From contig JABFRP010000002.1 of NCBI GenBank assembly GCA_013141115.1, positions 1,848,647 through 1,912,646 of the forward strand: a stretch of 64,000 nucleotides of DNA. The letters are read 5' to 3'. A program made the translations under genes and the position numbers. Shown one piece after another: positions 49,893-58,311 of the stretch (positions within the stretch are counted from its first letter, which is position 1; every line of letters starts with the position of its first letter). The stretch comes from Ferruginibacter sp. (GTDB taxonomy: Bacteria > Bacteroidota > Bacteroidia > Chitinophagales > Chitinophagaceae). Under the pieces are notes generated by a model. It was given only the letters and a program-made list of their open reading frames with translations. It was not told the DNA's origin and did no database searches.

Positions 49893-52304
49893 TTATATTT
49901 GGTTTTTAGAAAAGAATTGAAACCGGAATAAGTTTTTAATTCTTTTTCTGAACTTGCTGCTTTTTTTAGGCAGATCACCCAGCACAGATTCCACTTCTTT
50001 TAATTCAACACCATTTACAATACAATTCATTCTTGCCCCGGAAAGTGGTAACAGGCTGTTCAATGCAGCCTGGTCTGCCTCAGCCCATAACCTGTTGGAG
50101 CGGCATACTAAAATTGACATATCTGCCTGCGCTACTAAATCGGCCGGGTAATTATTGTAGATCAAAGCAGGCAATTCTATAAAAACATAATCGGGCACAA
50201 AAGATATTTTAATATTGTTCTGTTCGAGAACCTCGGTATAATTTTTTGTTTTATAGAACTGCTCATTAATGTTATACATAAAATATTCCGAAGGTTGCAG
50301 GTAACCGGAAGCATCGGAAAGAAAAGTATTATTAAAATCTATTCTCGGATCCTGGTATCCTAACAACCTGTTAACTAATGGAAATTTTCTTTGTTGTTGT
50401 TTAACCGCTTGCTGTTTTTTTGAATAATTCAGCAGCAATACTTTTTTGCCTTCTTCTATCAGCTTTTTAGCAATATTACCGGCAACAACAGATTTGCCTT
50501 CCATTTCCATAGTACTTAAAAACAAAACAGTTTTTACAGCGTTTCCTGAATTATGGGTGCTTAAAAATTGCTCCATATTTTGTGCAGTAATTTCAAGCAA
50601 ACGATTTTGAATAAAAGGTAAATTGATCTTGCCGGGATTGCGTAAAATTTTAGGAATCATCCCGGTAGCGGGTAGCTTTAAAATTTTGGTTGCTCTTTTT
50701 GAATTCTTTAGTGTATCATCCAGGTATTCCATTGTGATAATAATGCCCAATACTAAAATAAATCCAACTAAAGCTGCTGCAATTACAAGCACCGCTCTTT
50801 TAGTAGGTATTGATTCGAGAGGATAAAATGGGGGATCAACAGCTTTTAAATTAGACGACAATGCATTATCCTGTAATTTAAGATTGGCCAAATTTAATCC
50901 ATGCAATATTTCCAGATAGCCCTGCTCGGAAACGGATATTTCTCTTTCTATTCTTTTTATATTGGCACCAGCAGGTGCATAAATAGAATATTGCTGTTGA
51001 AAATCTTTATTGCGCTGATCCATCACTTTTATCTTTGCCCTCAAATTTTCCGATTCAACAACATTATTGATCCATTCTGATAGTACCGTTGCCACTGGTA
51101 ATCCATCGGTAGAGTTTTGGTAACTGTACAACTCATCCACAGCTTTTTTAATTTCAGTCCTCAGTGTTTCAGATTGTTTTTTTAATGCTGCTGCTTTTGT
51201 ATTGCCTGATTCATTCCCTTCCGACTCTGCCGTTGCAATTTCAAAACTAATATCTCCAAGTTGTTTTCTTTTTTCAATTACACTGCTGCTTTTTAGTTGT
51301 ACCTGTTGTTGTATATTTAATTTTTCTTCCAGCCTTTGGGTGGCGGCTTCTGTACCTGCCAGCTGCGCTTTTTTATTATTATAATCCACCTCCATTTCTT
51401 CTTTTACAATTGCCACCGCTTTACTTTGCTCGTAGTAGTTGATGATGTTGTTAGACTTGTTAAAAACAAGCAGCTTATCTTCTGCCTGCTTTAATTTTAC
51501 GTTGGCCAATCCTAATTGTGTTTCAAAATATTTAACCACAGCATCCGAACGATTTTCTTTAATGTGCTTATAGTTTTTTATACAAACCTCATTAAATATG
51601 GCTAATGTTTGCTGGCAAATACCAGGGTCTCCTACTTCGTAACTTAATTTTAATAAATCGCTGGAGGATATTCTTTCTGCCTTAACTGTTGATATTGCTT
51701 TTATGGAATAATACTCATCATTAAAATTTAATAATTTGTACACAAAGTTTGTATCACTGCTTTTCATCAATGCAGTAAGATTATCTACCGTTCTTTCGTA
51801 CTGCATTCTGTTTATAGCTGTAGGAAATAATACTATATTATAAGCTGCTGAAGTGTCTTTATTGGCTAAAGAGTCGGTGTTGTTTATACTGGCAGAATCA
51901 ATTATTGCTATTGGGCTGCTGTTTTTTGACACATAACTATACAAATAAGCCGGAATTTTTTTCTTTAACTCAGCAAATAGTTTAGGCGAAATAAATTTAG
52001 GGTCTGCCTTAGGTAATAATAAATGCTGGCTTAGTAATCTTATTGCTACTTCTTCCTGTGTTTCCCGTGATTTGATTATATTAATAAGATTATCAAAAGC
52101 AGTATTGGTAGCAAAATAATTAAAGGATTTATCCATTTCTATTGACGAGCCTGTTGCTATGCCTGTATATAAAATGGTTTTAGAAGAGTAACTAAGTTTT
52201 GGTTCTTTAGTAAGTTTAATAACTAATAAAGCAAGCACTAGTGGTACAATTATTAATAGTACCCAATGCTTTAATATTAATCTTATCAGTTCAATTATTT
52301 TCAT
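49893..52304 (-). CDS. Wzc/GumC-like chain-length protein with degenerate kinase domain
   Basis: The order is an N-terminal membrane helix (residues ~13-31), a periplasmic Wzz region with long coiled coils (to ~500), a second helix (~505-527), then a cytoplasmic BY-kinase-type domain. The Walker A motif survives as MEGKS near 602, but the Walker A' aspartates are replaced (LLLNYS) and Walker B reads FIELPA with glutamate in place of aspartate. The C-terminus ends in lysine- and phenylalanine-rich sequence without the usual tyrosine cluster. It probably still sets chain length but is unlikely to phosphorylate itself. Length 803 residues. Confidence 0.87.
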   Translation of the reverse strand: MKIIELIRLILKHWVLLIIVPLVLALLVIKLTKEPKLSYSSKTILYTGIATGSSIEMDKSFNYFATNTAFDNLINIIKSRETQEEVAIRLLSQHLLLPKADPKFISPKLFAELKKKIPAYLYSYVSKNSSPIAIIDSASINNTDSLANKDTSAAYNIVLFPTAINRMQYERTVDNLTALMKSSDTNFVYKLLNFNDEYYSIKAISTVKAERISSSDLLKLSYEVGDPGICQQTLAIFNEVCIKNYKHIKENRSDAVVKYFETQLGLANVKLKQAEDKLLVFNKSNNIINYYEQSKAVAIVKEEMEVDYNNKKAQLAGTEAATQRLEEKLNIQQQVQLKSSSVIEKRKQLGDISFEIATAESEGNESGNTKAAALKKQSETLRTEIKKAVDELYSYQNSTDGLPVATVLSEWINNVVESENLRAKIKVMDQRNKDFQQQYSIYAPAGANIKRIEREISVSEQGYLEILHGLNLANLKLQDNALSSNLKAVDPPFYPLESIPTKRAVLVIAAALVGFILVLGIIITMEYLDDTLKNSKRATKILKLPATGMIPKILRNPGKINLPFIQNRLLEITAQNMEQFLSTHNSGNAVKTVLFLSTMEMEGKSVVAGNIAKKLIEEGKKVLLLNYSKKQQAVKQQQRKFPLVNRLLGYQDPRIDFNNTFLSDASGYLQPSEYFMYNINEQFYKTKNYTEVLEQNNIKISFVPDYVFIELPALIYNNYPADLVAQADMSILVCRSNRLWAEADQAALNSLLPLSGARMNCIVNGVELKEVESVLGDLPKKSSKFRKRIKNLFRFQFFSKNQI

Positions 52305-52308
52305 TGGT

Positions 52309-53049
52309 TTATTTTAGCACGGGTGTTTTAAATATAAATCCTGTTATTTCTTCCAGAATTTTTTTCGACAATAAAAAATCTGACTTAGCTAACTCATAGT
52401 CCGATTCTATCCTGTAAGTCATATCGGAAAGGCGCACATATTCGGCAACAGGTATAATGCCGTTTCTAAATTGTTTTTCCACCATATCCATATTTACTGT
52501 GGCGCTACCAAGGTTTAATGATTTTATATTCAATAATTTTTGTCTCAGTAAAAAATCCTGATATTGGCGTATTACTAATTGTCTCACTTCATCCTGCTGC
52601 GCCACTGCCACTGTTTTTGCTTCCTCTATCTCTGCTTTAGCCTGTTTAATTTGTGTTTTCCTGTTCCATACTTCAAACACAGGTATTTTAATATACACAC
52701 CAAATGCATAATTAAATTGTTTACTTGAAGTGCTGGAAGAATTGGTAGTTACACCATTGGCATTGGTAGAAAATGCATCTATCGTTCCGTAACGGGAATC
52801 TGCCTGCAAGCCAAAAGTTCTTAACCAGGCATTTCGCTGAGTGGTAAGGTTGCTTTCTTTTATTTCAACCCCCAGGTTACGGTATTTCAGCATTGCATTG
52901 TGTTTAATAGCAGAATCTATCAATACATCAAGCGGTGGCATGCTGATTTCTTTTGTATAAGCTGCTGTATCCGGTGTTTGTGCCATTGCATAATTAATAA
53001 AGCAATGACTTATGCAGAAAATTGTAAGGTATTTTAAAAGGGATTTCAT
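52309..53049 (-). CDS. Half-length TolC-family outer-membrane protein
   Basis: A signal peptide ends at YAMAQ. Only one outer-membrane-efflux repeat follows: a helix pair, a short beta region (NYAFGVYIKIPVF), and a second coiled-coil hairpin ending near residue 240. Normal TolC proteins have two such repeats and about 450 residues; this one has 246. The gene is four bases before the Wzc-like gene. No Wza-type export protein is encoded in the window, so this half-TolC may form the outer-membrane exit, perhaps as a larger oligomer. Confidence 0.8.
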   Translation of the reverse strand: MKSLLKYLTIFCISHCFINYAMAQTPDTAAYTKEISMPPLDVLIDSAIKHNAMLKYRNLGVEIKESNLTTQRNAWLRTFGLQADSRYGTIDAFSTNANGVTTNSSSTSSKQFNYAFGVYIKIPVFEVWNRKTQIKQAKAEIEEAKTVAVAQQDEVRQLVIRQYQDFLLRQKLLNIKSLNLGSATVNMDMVEKQFRNGIIPVAEYVRLSDMTYRIESDYELAKSDFLLSKKILEEITGFIFKTPVLK

Positions 53050-53075
53050 GTTGTAAGGATTTTTATCAGGGGTAT

Positions 53076-54275
53076 TTAAACAGAACCTTTTTGAAGTAAT
53101 GCAGGTATGGTGCGTAAAATAAGTTTGATATCATACCAGAATGAATAGTTGTCACCCTTAAAATGATCTGCATATTCATTATCCAAACGCTTTCTTTCAT
53201 CCTCCGACATTACGCCTCCTTTGCCCCTTAATTCTACCTGCCATAAACCGGTAATGCCTGCAGGAGCTAAAAATCTTTTTGATAAAATATCTCCGGTAAG
53301 CAACTCTGCTTCGTACACGGGTAATGGACGGTTACCTACAATAGACATGTCGCCTTTTATTACATTAATAAGTTGAGGCAATTCATCAATGCTGGTATTT
53401 CTTATAAATTTACCTACCCTGGTAACACGAGGATCATTCACAATTTTTACAAATGTGGCACTGTTTTTTGCAGCTTCTTTCTTTTGAAAATTATACCAGT
53501 AATCACAAACCTGGTGGGTATCAATATGCATCACCGGCGAGCATGTTTCTCCTTCGGGTAATTTACTACACCTTGGGCATGGGATATCTGAAATATTATC
53601 GGTTTGTGTTGAGGTGTTATTGTATTGATTTTTTTCTTTTGCCAGTTTTTTCAGCAGATTATCAGATCCGGTACGCATTGAACGTAGTTTATAAAAATCA
53701 AAAGTTTTACGACCGACTCTTTTTGCTATGTAGTACACCTTGCCTTTAGACTCGAGCCTGATGGCCAATATGATCAGTAACAAAAATGGCGAGGCCAGTA
53801 AAAGAACTGTGGATGCCACTGCAATATCAAATATGCGTTTTGATAATGGCATTCTGTATGCTTCATCAATGCGTTCCGGAGCATTTGAAACGGGGGCGCT
53901 TTTTTTAAAATCATGTAAAAATTCTATCCGGCTTATCAGATCTTCCGGTAAAGTATTTGATGTTACATAAAAATCATCAACACGTTTTGTAAAAGCCGAT
54001 TTAAATACATCACTGCTAAACTCATTTGCTAAAAGTACAAACGGTACAGCGTTGTAGGTAGCATGCTCTCTTAACCAGTCATATAAAAACAAACCATTTT
54101 GCCCGGGCAAATGATAATCGCAAATTATAGCATCTGGTTGCTTGTTTGATTTAAGGTAATTTACAGCAGTAAGGCTATTCTCTACTGAAGTAAGCAACAA
54201 GTTTTGTTTTTGCTGTACTCTTTCAAAATATTTTGGGTAGTTGCCAATATATAATATGTTAAGAAGTGGTTTCAT
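53076..54275 (-). CDS. Pseudo-receiver/sugar-phosphate transferase fusion (initiating enzyme)
   Basis: Residues 1-120 fold like a response-regulator receiver with the phospho-acceptor D53 (ICDYHLPGQNG), but the acidic pair at the start (YIGNYP), the threonine (LLANEF) and the lysine (YVTSNT) are missing. A membrane hairpin (~148-172) and a bacterial sugar transferase domain follow (KLRSMRTGSD, NDPRVTRVGKFIR, SIDELPQ, GITGLWQV). An insertion at ~215-265 holds C233, C236, H250, H254, C245 and C257, a possible zinc site. The enzyme should load the first sugar phosphate onto undecaprenyl phosphate. The receiver replaces the multi-helix N-terminus of WcaJ-type enzymes. Confidence 0.88.
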   Translation of the reverse strand: MKPLLNILYIGNYPKYFERVQQKQNLLLTSVENSLTAVNYLKSNKQPDAIICDYHLPGQNGLFLYDWLREHATYNAVPFVLLANEFSSDVFKSAFTKRVDDFYVTSNTLPEDLISRIEFLHDFKKSAPVSNAPERIDEAYRMPLSKRIFDIAVASTVLLLASPFLLLIILAIRLESKGKVYYIAKRVGRKTFDFYKLRSMRTGSDNLLKKLAKEKNQYNNTSTQTDNISDIPCPRCSKLPEGETCSPVMHIDTHQVCDYWYNFQKKEAAKNSATFVKIVNDPRVTRVGKFIRNTSIDELPQLINVIKGDMSIVGNRPLPVYEAELLTGDILSKRFLAPAGITGLWQVELRGKGGVMSEDERKRLDNEYADHFKGDNYSFWYDIKLILRTIPALLQKGSV

Positions 54276-54321
54276 AAGGATAGATTCAGATTTTTATTTT
54301 TTAAGCAGGATTATTTATAAA

Positions 54322-54708
54322 CTACCACACCAGTGAATAGTGAATAGGAAATAAATTCTTTTTAACCAGCTCTTCCAATTCTTCAGGATTAAAAGGTTTG
54401 GTAAGATAATCCTGTGCGCCAAGTTTGTAGCATTTTATCCGTTCCTTACTTTCTGCTCTTGCAGATAACATTATAAACGGTGTGTTTTTAGTAAAGCCAC
54501 GCTGGCGTACTTTGGTAAGAAACTCGTAGCCGTCCATCTTACTCATTTGAATATCGCTGATGATAAGGTCAGGTAGATTTCCTTCCAGCCACAACAGTGC
54601 TTCTTCACCGCTGTTAATGGTTACCACATCATAGTCCTGAGATAGAAAGTTCTCCAGTAAAAGGCATATACTTAGTTCATCGTCCACCACCAATATTTTT
54701 TTCTTCAT
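54322..54708 (-). CDS. Stand-alone response-regulator receiver protein
   Basis: A single 128-residue receiver with the acidic pair (VVDDE), phospho-acceptor D52 (IISDIQMSKMDG), serine in MLSARAES and the lysine in LTKPF. There is no output domain. It lies between the HPt gene (13 bases) and the sugar transferase fusion (46 bases), suggesting it passes phosphate with the HPt protein to control polymer production. Confidence 0.93.
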   Translation of the reverse strand: MKKKILVVDDELSICLLLENFLSQDYDVVTINSGEEALLWLEGNLPDLIISDIQMSKMDGYEFLTKVRQRGFTKNTPFIMLSARAESKERIKCYKLGAQDYLTKPFNPEELEELVKKNLFPIHYSLVW

Positions 54709-54721
54709 AGGTTTTATTTTA

Positions 54722-55099
54722 TTAGTAATACAAAAAATCCTGTTTCATTTTTTCAACTACCTGGGTTGTTATTTCCTCCAGCTTATTAATTTTTAATTCT
54801 AATTCAGTGGTTGCAAAGCCTTCTTTTGCCAGTGCTTCAATCTGTCGCAAATCTTTTTCTATTTTAACAATGGCGTAATAACTTAAAGTAGGCTTAATCT
54901 TGTGTGCCACATTTTTAACGATGTCAAGATCCCTTGTGGTGTAAGCCAATTTTATTTCTTCTACTGATTTAGGGATTTGATCAATAAAAACCTTCACCAT
55001 TTTTTTTACCTGGTCCTGGTTACCACGGCATAATTGTTCAATCATACTCAGGTCGTATAACTTTTCGGTAAGCAGATCGGCATTTGTTTGTAGTTGCAT
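54722..55099 (-). CDS. Histidine phosphotransfer (HPt) protein
   Basis: ATG 55099 is chosen because the in-frame TTG at 55153 falls exactly inside the promoter element at 55136-55153. The 125-residue helical protein carries the HPt signature AHKIKPT with H66, and a negative-to-basic helical pattern around it. HPt proteins relay phosphate between receivers. It is the first gene of the 13-gene exopolysaccharide operon, in front of a receiver and the pseudo-receiver sugar transferase. Confidence 0.85.
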   Translation of the reverse strand: MQLQTNADLLTEKLYDLSMIEQLCRGNQDQVKKMVKVFIDQIPKSVEEIKLAYTTRDLDIVKNVAHKIKPTLSYYAIVKIEKDLRQIEALAKEGFATTELELKINKLEEITTQVVEKMKQDFLYY

Positions 55100-55135
55100 A
55101 TTTATGTTTTTATAGGTATTAGCGTATTCTATATT

Positions 55136-55153
55136 TGTCCATACTTGTGCCAA
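55136..55153 (-). promoter_or_regulatory. Sigma-54-like element before the exopolysaccharide operon
   Basis: On the minus strand it reads TTGGCACAAGTATGGACA, with a perfect TTGGCAC -24 core and GA at the -12 position. The predicted start lies about 28 bases before ATG 55099. An inverted repeat at 55235-55249 lies 81 bases upstream. Confidence 0.5.
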
Positions 55154-55234
55154 AATAAAATCTATTCTAAATTCAATTATATCAATTAGTTATAAAGGTT
55201 GTACTAATAGTGGTTTCTCTAAAGCGGAATGATT

Positions 55235-55249
55235 TTCCAAATTGCGGAA
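55235..55249. promoter_or_regulatory. Inverted repeat TTCCA-N5-CGGAA (activator site candidate)
   Basis: One arm differs by a base from the perfect repeat at 37831; a further GGAA half-site lies ten bases away at 55226-55229. The rest of 55154-55490 contains a perfect TGGCTAGCCA palindrome at 55362-55371 of unknown meaning and no gene. Confidence 0.45.
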
Positions 55250-55490
55250 TTGTTTTTTTAGAAAACTTTACTTAAAAAAGTAAGCATCAGCGCTTTTGTA
55301 AATCATAAAATCACTTAAAAACCACGCTTTCTATTTTCTGGATTTATTTCCAATTAGGTTTTGGCTAGCCAGAAAACGGAAACAATAATTTAAAACTTTT
55401 GATAAGCAGGCTGCATCTTTTTGTAACCCAAAAATTGGGTGAATAAAACGAGCAGTTTTTTTTATCGGAATACTAAAGTTTTACCAGGCA

Positions 55491-55524
55491 AAAAATTGCC
55501 AGAACAAAATAGGGTTCTGGCAAT
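55491..55524 (-). terminator. Rho-independent terminator of the UDP-sugar operon
   Basis: An 11-bp perfect stem (ATTGCCAGAAC at 55495-55505 with GTTCTGGCAAT at 55514-55524) and an 8-base loop are followed on the minus strand by a run of five T. It lies 45 bases beyond the stop of the epimerase/decarboxylase gene and closes that two-gene unit. Confidence 0.85.
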
Positions 55525-55569
55525 GCTTATCTATCAACTGCAGCAGCGGCTAATCCTTTTGTTAGAGAA

Positions 55570-56508
55570 TCAAATCACTGTTTTAAAATATTCAATTGTT
55601 TTTATCAGGCCTTCTTCCAGTTCAATTTTTGGCGACCAGTTGAGTTCTTTTTTTGCCAATGCAATATCCGGCTGTCTCATCATTGGGTCATCGGGGGGCA
55701 AAGGCATATTTATAATTTTTGATTTTGACCCGGTAAGCTGTATCACTTTTTCTGCTAATTCCAAAATAGTAAACTCATTAGGGTTGCCAATATTTACCGG
55801 CCCTGTAAATGCGCCTGGCGAAGCCATCATCCTTATCATTCCTTCAACCAAATCATCCACATATTGAAAACTACGGGTTTGCTGCCCTTGGCCATAAATA
55901 GTAATGTCCTGGTTTTTTAATGCCTGCACAATAAAGTTGGAAACTACTCTTCCATCATCGGGATGCATTCTTGGTCCGTAGGTATTAAATATCCTGATGA
56001 TCTTTATTTGCACATTATTTTGTTTGTGATAATTTACAAACAGCGTTTCTGCGGAGCGTTTGCCTTCATCATAACAGGAGCGCTCACCAATTGGATTTAC
56101 ATGTCCCCAATAGGTTTCTGGCTGCGGATGAACTAAAGGATCGCCATATACTTCGCTGGTAGAAGCTAGTAAAATTTTTGCTTTTATCCGTTTGGCCAAT
56201 CCCAGCATATTAATAGCACCCATCACCGATGTCTTCATTGTTTTGATGGCATTATATTGGTAATGCACGGGTGATGCCGGACAAGCCAGGTTGTAAATTT
56301 CATCCGCCTCTATAAAAAATGGTGCAGTAACATCATGGCGGATGAGTTCAAAATAGGGATGATCGAGCAGGTGAACAATATTTTGTTTTTGCCCGGTAAA
56401 AAAATTATCCAGGCAAAAAACTTCGTTCCCTTCTTTTAATAAACGATCGCATAAATGAGAGCCAACAAATCCTGCCCCACCGGTTATCAAAACTTTTTTA
56501 CGTGTCAT
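55570..56508 (-). CDS. uxs: UDP-glucuronate decarboxylase (UDP-xylose synthase)
   Basis: This short-chain dehydrogenase/reductase-type enzyme has the NAD-binding GGAGFVGSH, the signature [13 protein letters not shown] of UXS proteins, the STSEVYGD serine and the [11 protein letters not shown] catalytic tyrosine-lysine. It converts UDP-glucuronic acid to UDP-xylose. Length 312 residues fits. It follows the UDP-glucose dehydrogenase gene, giving a two-step UDP-glucose to UDP-xylose route, so xylose (or glucuronic acid) is probably in the polymer. Confidence 0.93.
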   Translation of the reverse strand: MTRKKVLITGGAGFVGSHLCDRLLKEGNEVFCLDNFFTGQKQNIVHLLDHPYFELIRHDVTAPFFIEADEIYNLACPASPVHYQYNAIKTMKTSVMGAINMLGLAKRIKAKILLASTSEVYGDPLVHPQPETYWGHVNPIGERSCYDEGKRSAETLFVNYHKQNNVQIKIIRIFNTYGPRMHPDDGRVVSNFIVQALKNQDITIYGQGQQTRSFQYVDDLVEGMIRMMASPGAFTGPVNIGNPNEFTILELAEKVIQLTGSKSKIINMPLPPDDPMMRQPDIALAKKELNWSPKIELEEGLIKTIEYFKTVI

Positions 56509-56530
56509 AGAAAAGGGTTTATCAGGGTAA

Positions 56531-57907
56531 TTAATCTTTTAAAAGACTTTCCGGTTGGTTTACATTAACAGCGGATGCTGCTTGTTTGGTGGTATCTACT
56601 CCAATACAGAAATAATCAAATCCGTTCTGCTTCATTTCTGCTTTGTCGTAAATATTACGGCCATCAAAAACAGCAGGAGTGGTTAATAATTTTTTGATGA
56701 TCTTAAAGTTAGGGAATTTAAACTCCGGCCATTCTGTAAGTATAGCCACACAGTCGGCATCAATCAGTGTTTCATATTGATCTTCGCAGTAAGCAATGGT
56801 TTCGCCAAAATGGTGTTTAGCTTCTTTTATAGCAACGGGATCGTATGCTTTTACTTTGGCGCCAGCTTCTAAAAGTTTTTTAACTATCACTAAGGATGGC
56901 GCTTCACGCATGTCATCGGTTTGTGGTTTAAAAGAAAGGCCCCACAAAGCAATGGTTTTGCCATTAATATCACCTTCAAAAAAATGCATGATCTTATTGA
57001 ACAGCACTAATTTTTGATCTTTATTTACTTCTTCAACAGCTTTTAATACCCGAAGATCATATTTGTATTCTCCGGCAGTTCTTATCAATGCCTGTACATC
57101 TTTAGGAAAGCATGATCCACCATAACCAATACCGGGATAAATAAATTTATTGCCAATACGGGAGTCAGATCCAATTCCTTTTCTTACCAGGTTAATATCG
57201 GCGCCAACTATTTCGCATAAGTTAGCAATGTCGTTCATAAAACTTATTTTGGTAGCAAGCATAGAGTTACCTGCATATTTTGTCATTTCAGCCGAAATAA
57301 TATCCATAAAAATTATAGGATGGCCATTTAAAGTAAATGGTTTGTACAAGCTTTTCATCAGTTCTTTTGCTCTTGCACTTTCCATTCCAATTACAATTCT
57401 GTCGGGCTTTAAAAAATCGTCAATAGCGGCACCTTCTTTTAAAAACTCAGGGTTTGATGCTACATCAAATTCAATTTCAACGCCTCTTTTATTTAACTCA
57501 TCCTGTAAGGCAGCCCTTACTTTTTCTGAAGTACCCACCGGCACTGTACTTTTTGTAACCACCAGTAAATAATCATCCATGTTTTTACCACAATCACGGG
57601 CAACCGAAAGTACATATTTCAAATCGGCAGAACCATCTTCATCCGGAGGTGTTCCTACGGCAATAAACAACACTTCGCAATCTTTAACAGCCTCGGCAAT
57701 ATTGGTGGTAAAAGACAGTCTGCCTTTTTTCATATTGCGGTGCAGCATGTCTTCCAGCCCCGGTTCATAAATGGGTATGATACCTTTATTAAGGTTATCA
57801 ATTTTCTTTTTATCAATATCAACGCAAATAACGTCGATACCTACTTCAGAAAAACAAGCGCCGGTAACAAGACCGACATATCCGCTTCCAACGATGGCAA
57901 TTTTCAT
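56531..57907 (-). CDS. ugd: UDP-glucose 6-dehydrogenase
   Basis: The enzyme oxidises UDP-glucose to UDP-glucuronic acid with NAD. Visible motifs are the Rossmann [26 protein letters not shown], and the catalytic cysteine in [10 protein letters not shown]. Length of 458 residues is normal and the protein is cytoplasmic. It is the first gene of its own unit, preceded by a sigma-54-like element, and provides the substrate for the downstream decarboxylase. Confidence 0.96.
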   Translation of the reverse strand: MKIAIVGSGYVGLVTGACFSEVGIDVICVDIDKKKIDNLNKGIIPIYEPGLEDMLHRNMKKGRLSFTTNIAEAVKDCEVLFIAVGTPPDEDGSADLKYVLSVARDCGKNMDDYLLVVTKSTVPVGTSEKVRAALQDELNKRGVEIEFDVASNPEFLKEGAAIDDFLKPDRIVIGMESARAKELMKSLYKPFTLNGHPIIFMDIISAEMTKYAGNSMLATKISFMNDIANLCEIVGADINLVRKGIGSDSRIGNKFIYPGIGYGGSCFPKDVQALIRTAGEYKYDLRVLKAVEEVNKDQKLVLFNKIMHFFEGDINGKTIALWGLSFKPQTDDMREAPSLVIVKKLLEAGAKVKAYDPVAIKEAKHHFGETIAYCEDQYETLIDADCVAILTEWPEFKFPNFKIIKKLLTTPAVFDGRNIYDKAEMKQNGFDYFCIGVDTTKQAASAVNVNQPESLLKD

Positions 57908-57929
57908 AGAATATATTTTTTTTAAAAGT

Positions 57930-57947
57930 TTTCAAAGTCAATGCCAA
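57930..57947 (-). promoter_or_regulatory. Sigma-54-like element before ugd
   Basis: On the minus strand it reads TTGGCATTGACTTTGAAA. TTGG is 40 bases before the ATG at 57907 and GA stands at the -12 position, as in the other three elements. A degenerate inverted repeat lies 51 bases upstream at 57999. Confidence 0.5.
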
Positions 57948-57998
57948 AGTATAAGTAATTATTTTTCAAACAATTAAGGTTATGCTAACTATGGCGGT

Positions 57999-58013
57999 TT
58001 CCTAAAAATGGAC
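57999..58013. promoter_or_regulatory. Degenerate TTCC-N7-GGA repeat upstream of ugd
   Basis: TTCCTAAAAATGGAC keeps the TTCC and GGA cores and spacing but has mismatched outer bases. It is the weakest member of the site group. The 404-base gap 57908-58311 is a divergent control region for ugd and the DUF1972 gene; a 64-codon frame inside it is not gene-like. Confidence 0.35.
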
Positions 58014-58201
58014 AAAAAATCCAATTACTGTAATCACAATTATTACTGCATTTCTTTTTTTGTGGCAAGAGTAGTACTTAAAGGTTTTTTAAATGACTTA
58101 CGGTATGTAGCAAATAATATTGCTGCTTTTGTAATGATGTATTACCGCTTTTTAGCAAGCCTTTATTATTTGCTTTATAAACTTTTTATTTTTGGAAAAT
58201 G

Positions 58202-58218
58202 ATTCCCAAAAATGGAAT
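58202..58218. promoter_or_regulatory. Inverted repeat ATTCCC-N5-TGGAAT upstream of the DUF1972 gene
   Basis: Arms of six bases with one mismatch and a five-base A-tract spacer, located 50 bases before the element at 58269. It shares its core and spacing with the perfect site at 37831. Confidence 0.5.
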
Positions 58219-58268
58219 CAATAAAGCCCGGATTCTTATAAAATGCTTTGTGGATAAGGCTTTTGCTT

Positions 58269-58286
58269 TTGGCATGAGATTGGAAA
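58269..58286 (+). promoter_or_regulatory. Sigma-54-like element before the DUF1972 glycosyltransferase
   Basis: TTGGCATGAGATTGGAAA starts 43 bases before the ATG at 58312 and matches the other three elements at TTGG, CA, the T at position 13 and GA at positions 15-16. Confidence 0.5.
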
Positions 58287-58311
58287 GCTGGCCCTCAATT
58301 AATATTCTGAT

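Noticed and set aside
55100..55153. TTG at 55153 as start of the HPt gene
   Set aside because: It lies within the promoter element 55136-55153; ATG 55099 gives a normal HPt length.
55362..55371. TGGCTAGCCA palindrome in the gap before the exopolysaccharide operon
   Set aside because: Perfect but short and unique among the promoters compared; not counted as a regulatory site.
55439..55867. 142-codon plus-strand frame near the UDP-xylose synthase gene
   Set aside because: It runs through the terminator hairpin and the 3' end of the clear minus-strand gene.
58008..58202. 64-codon plus-strand frame in the ugd/DUF1972 gap
   Set aside because: Tyrosine-, phenylalanine- and asparagine-rich sequence from AT-rich non-coding DNA; it spans promoter and repeat sites and shows no protein-like pattern.
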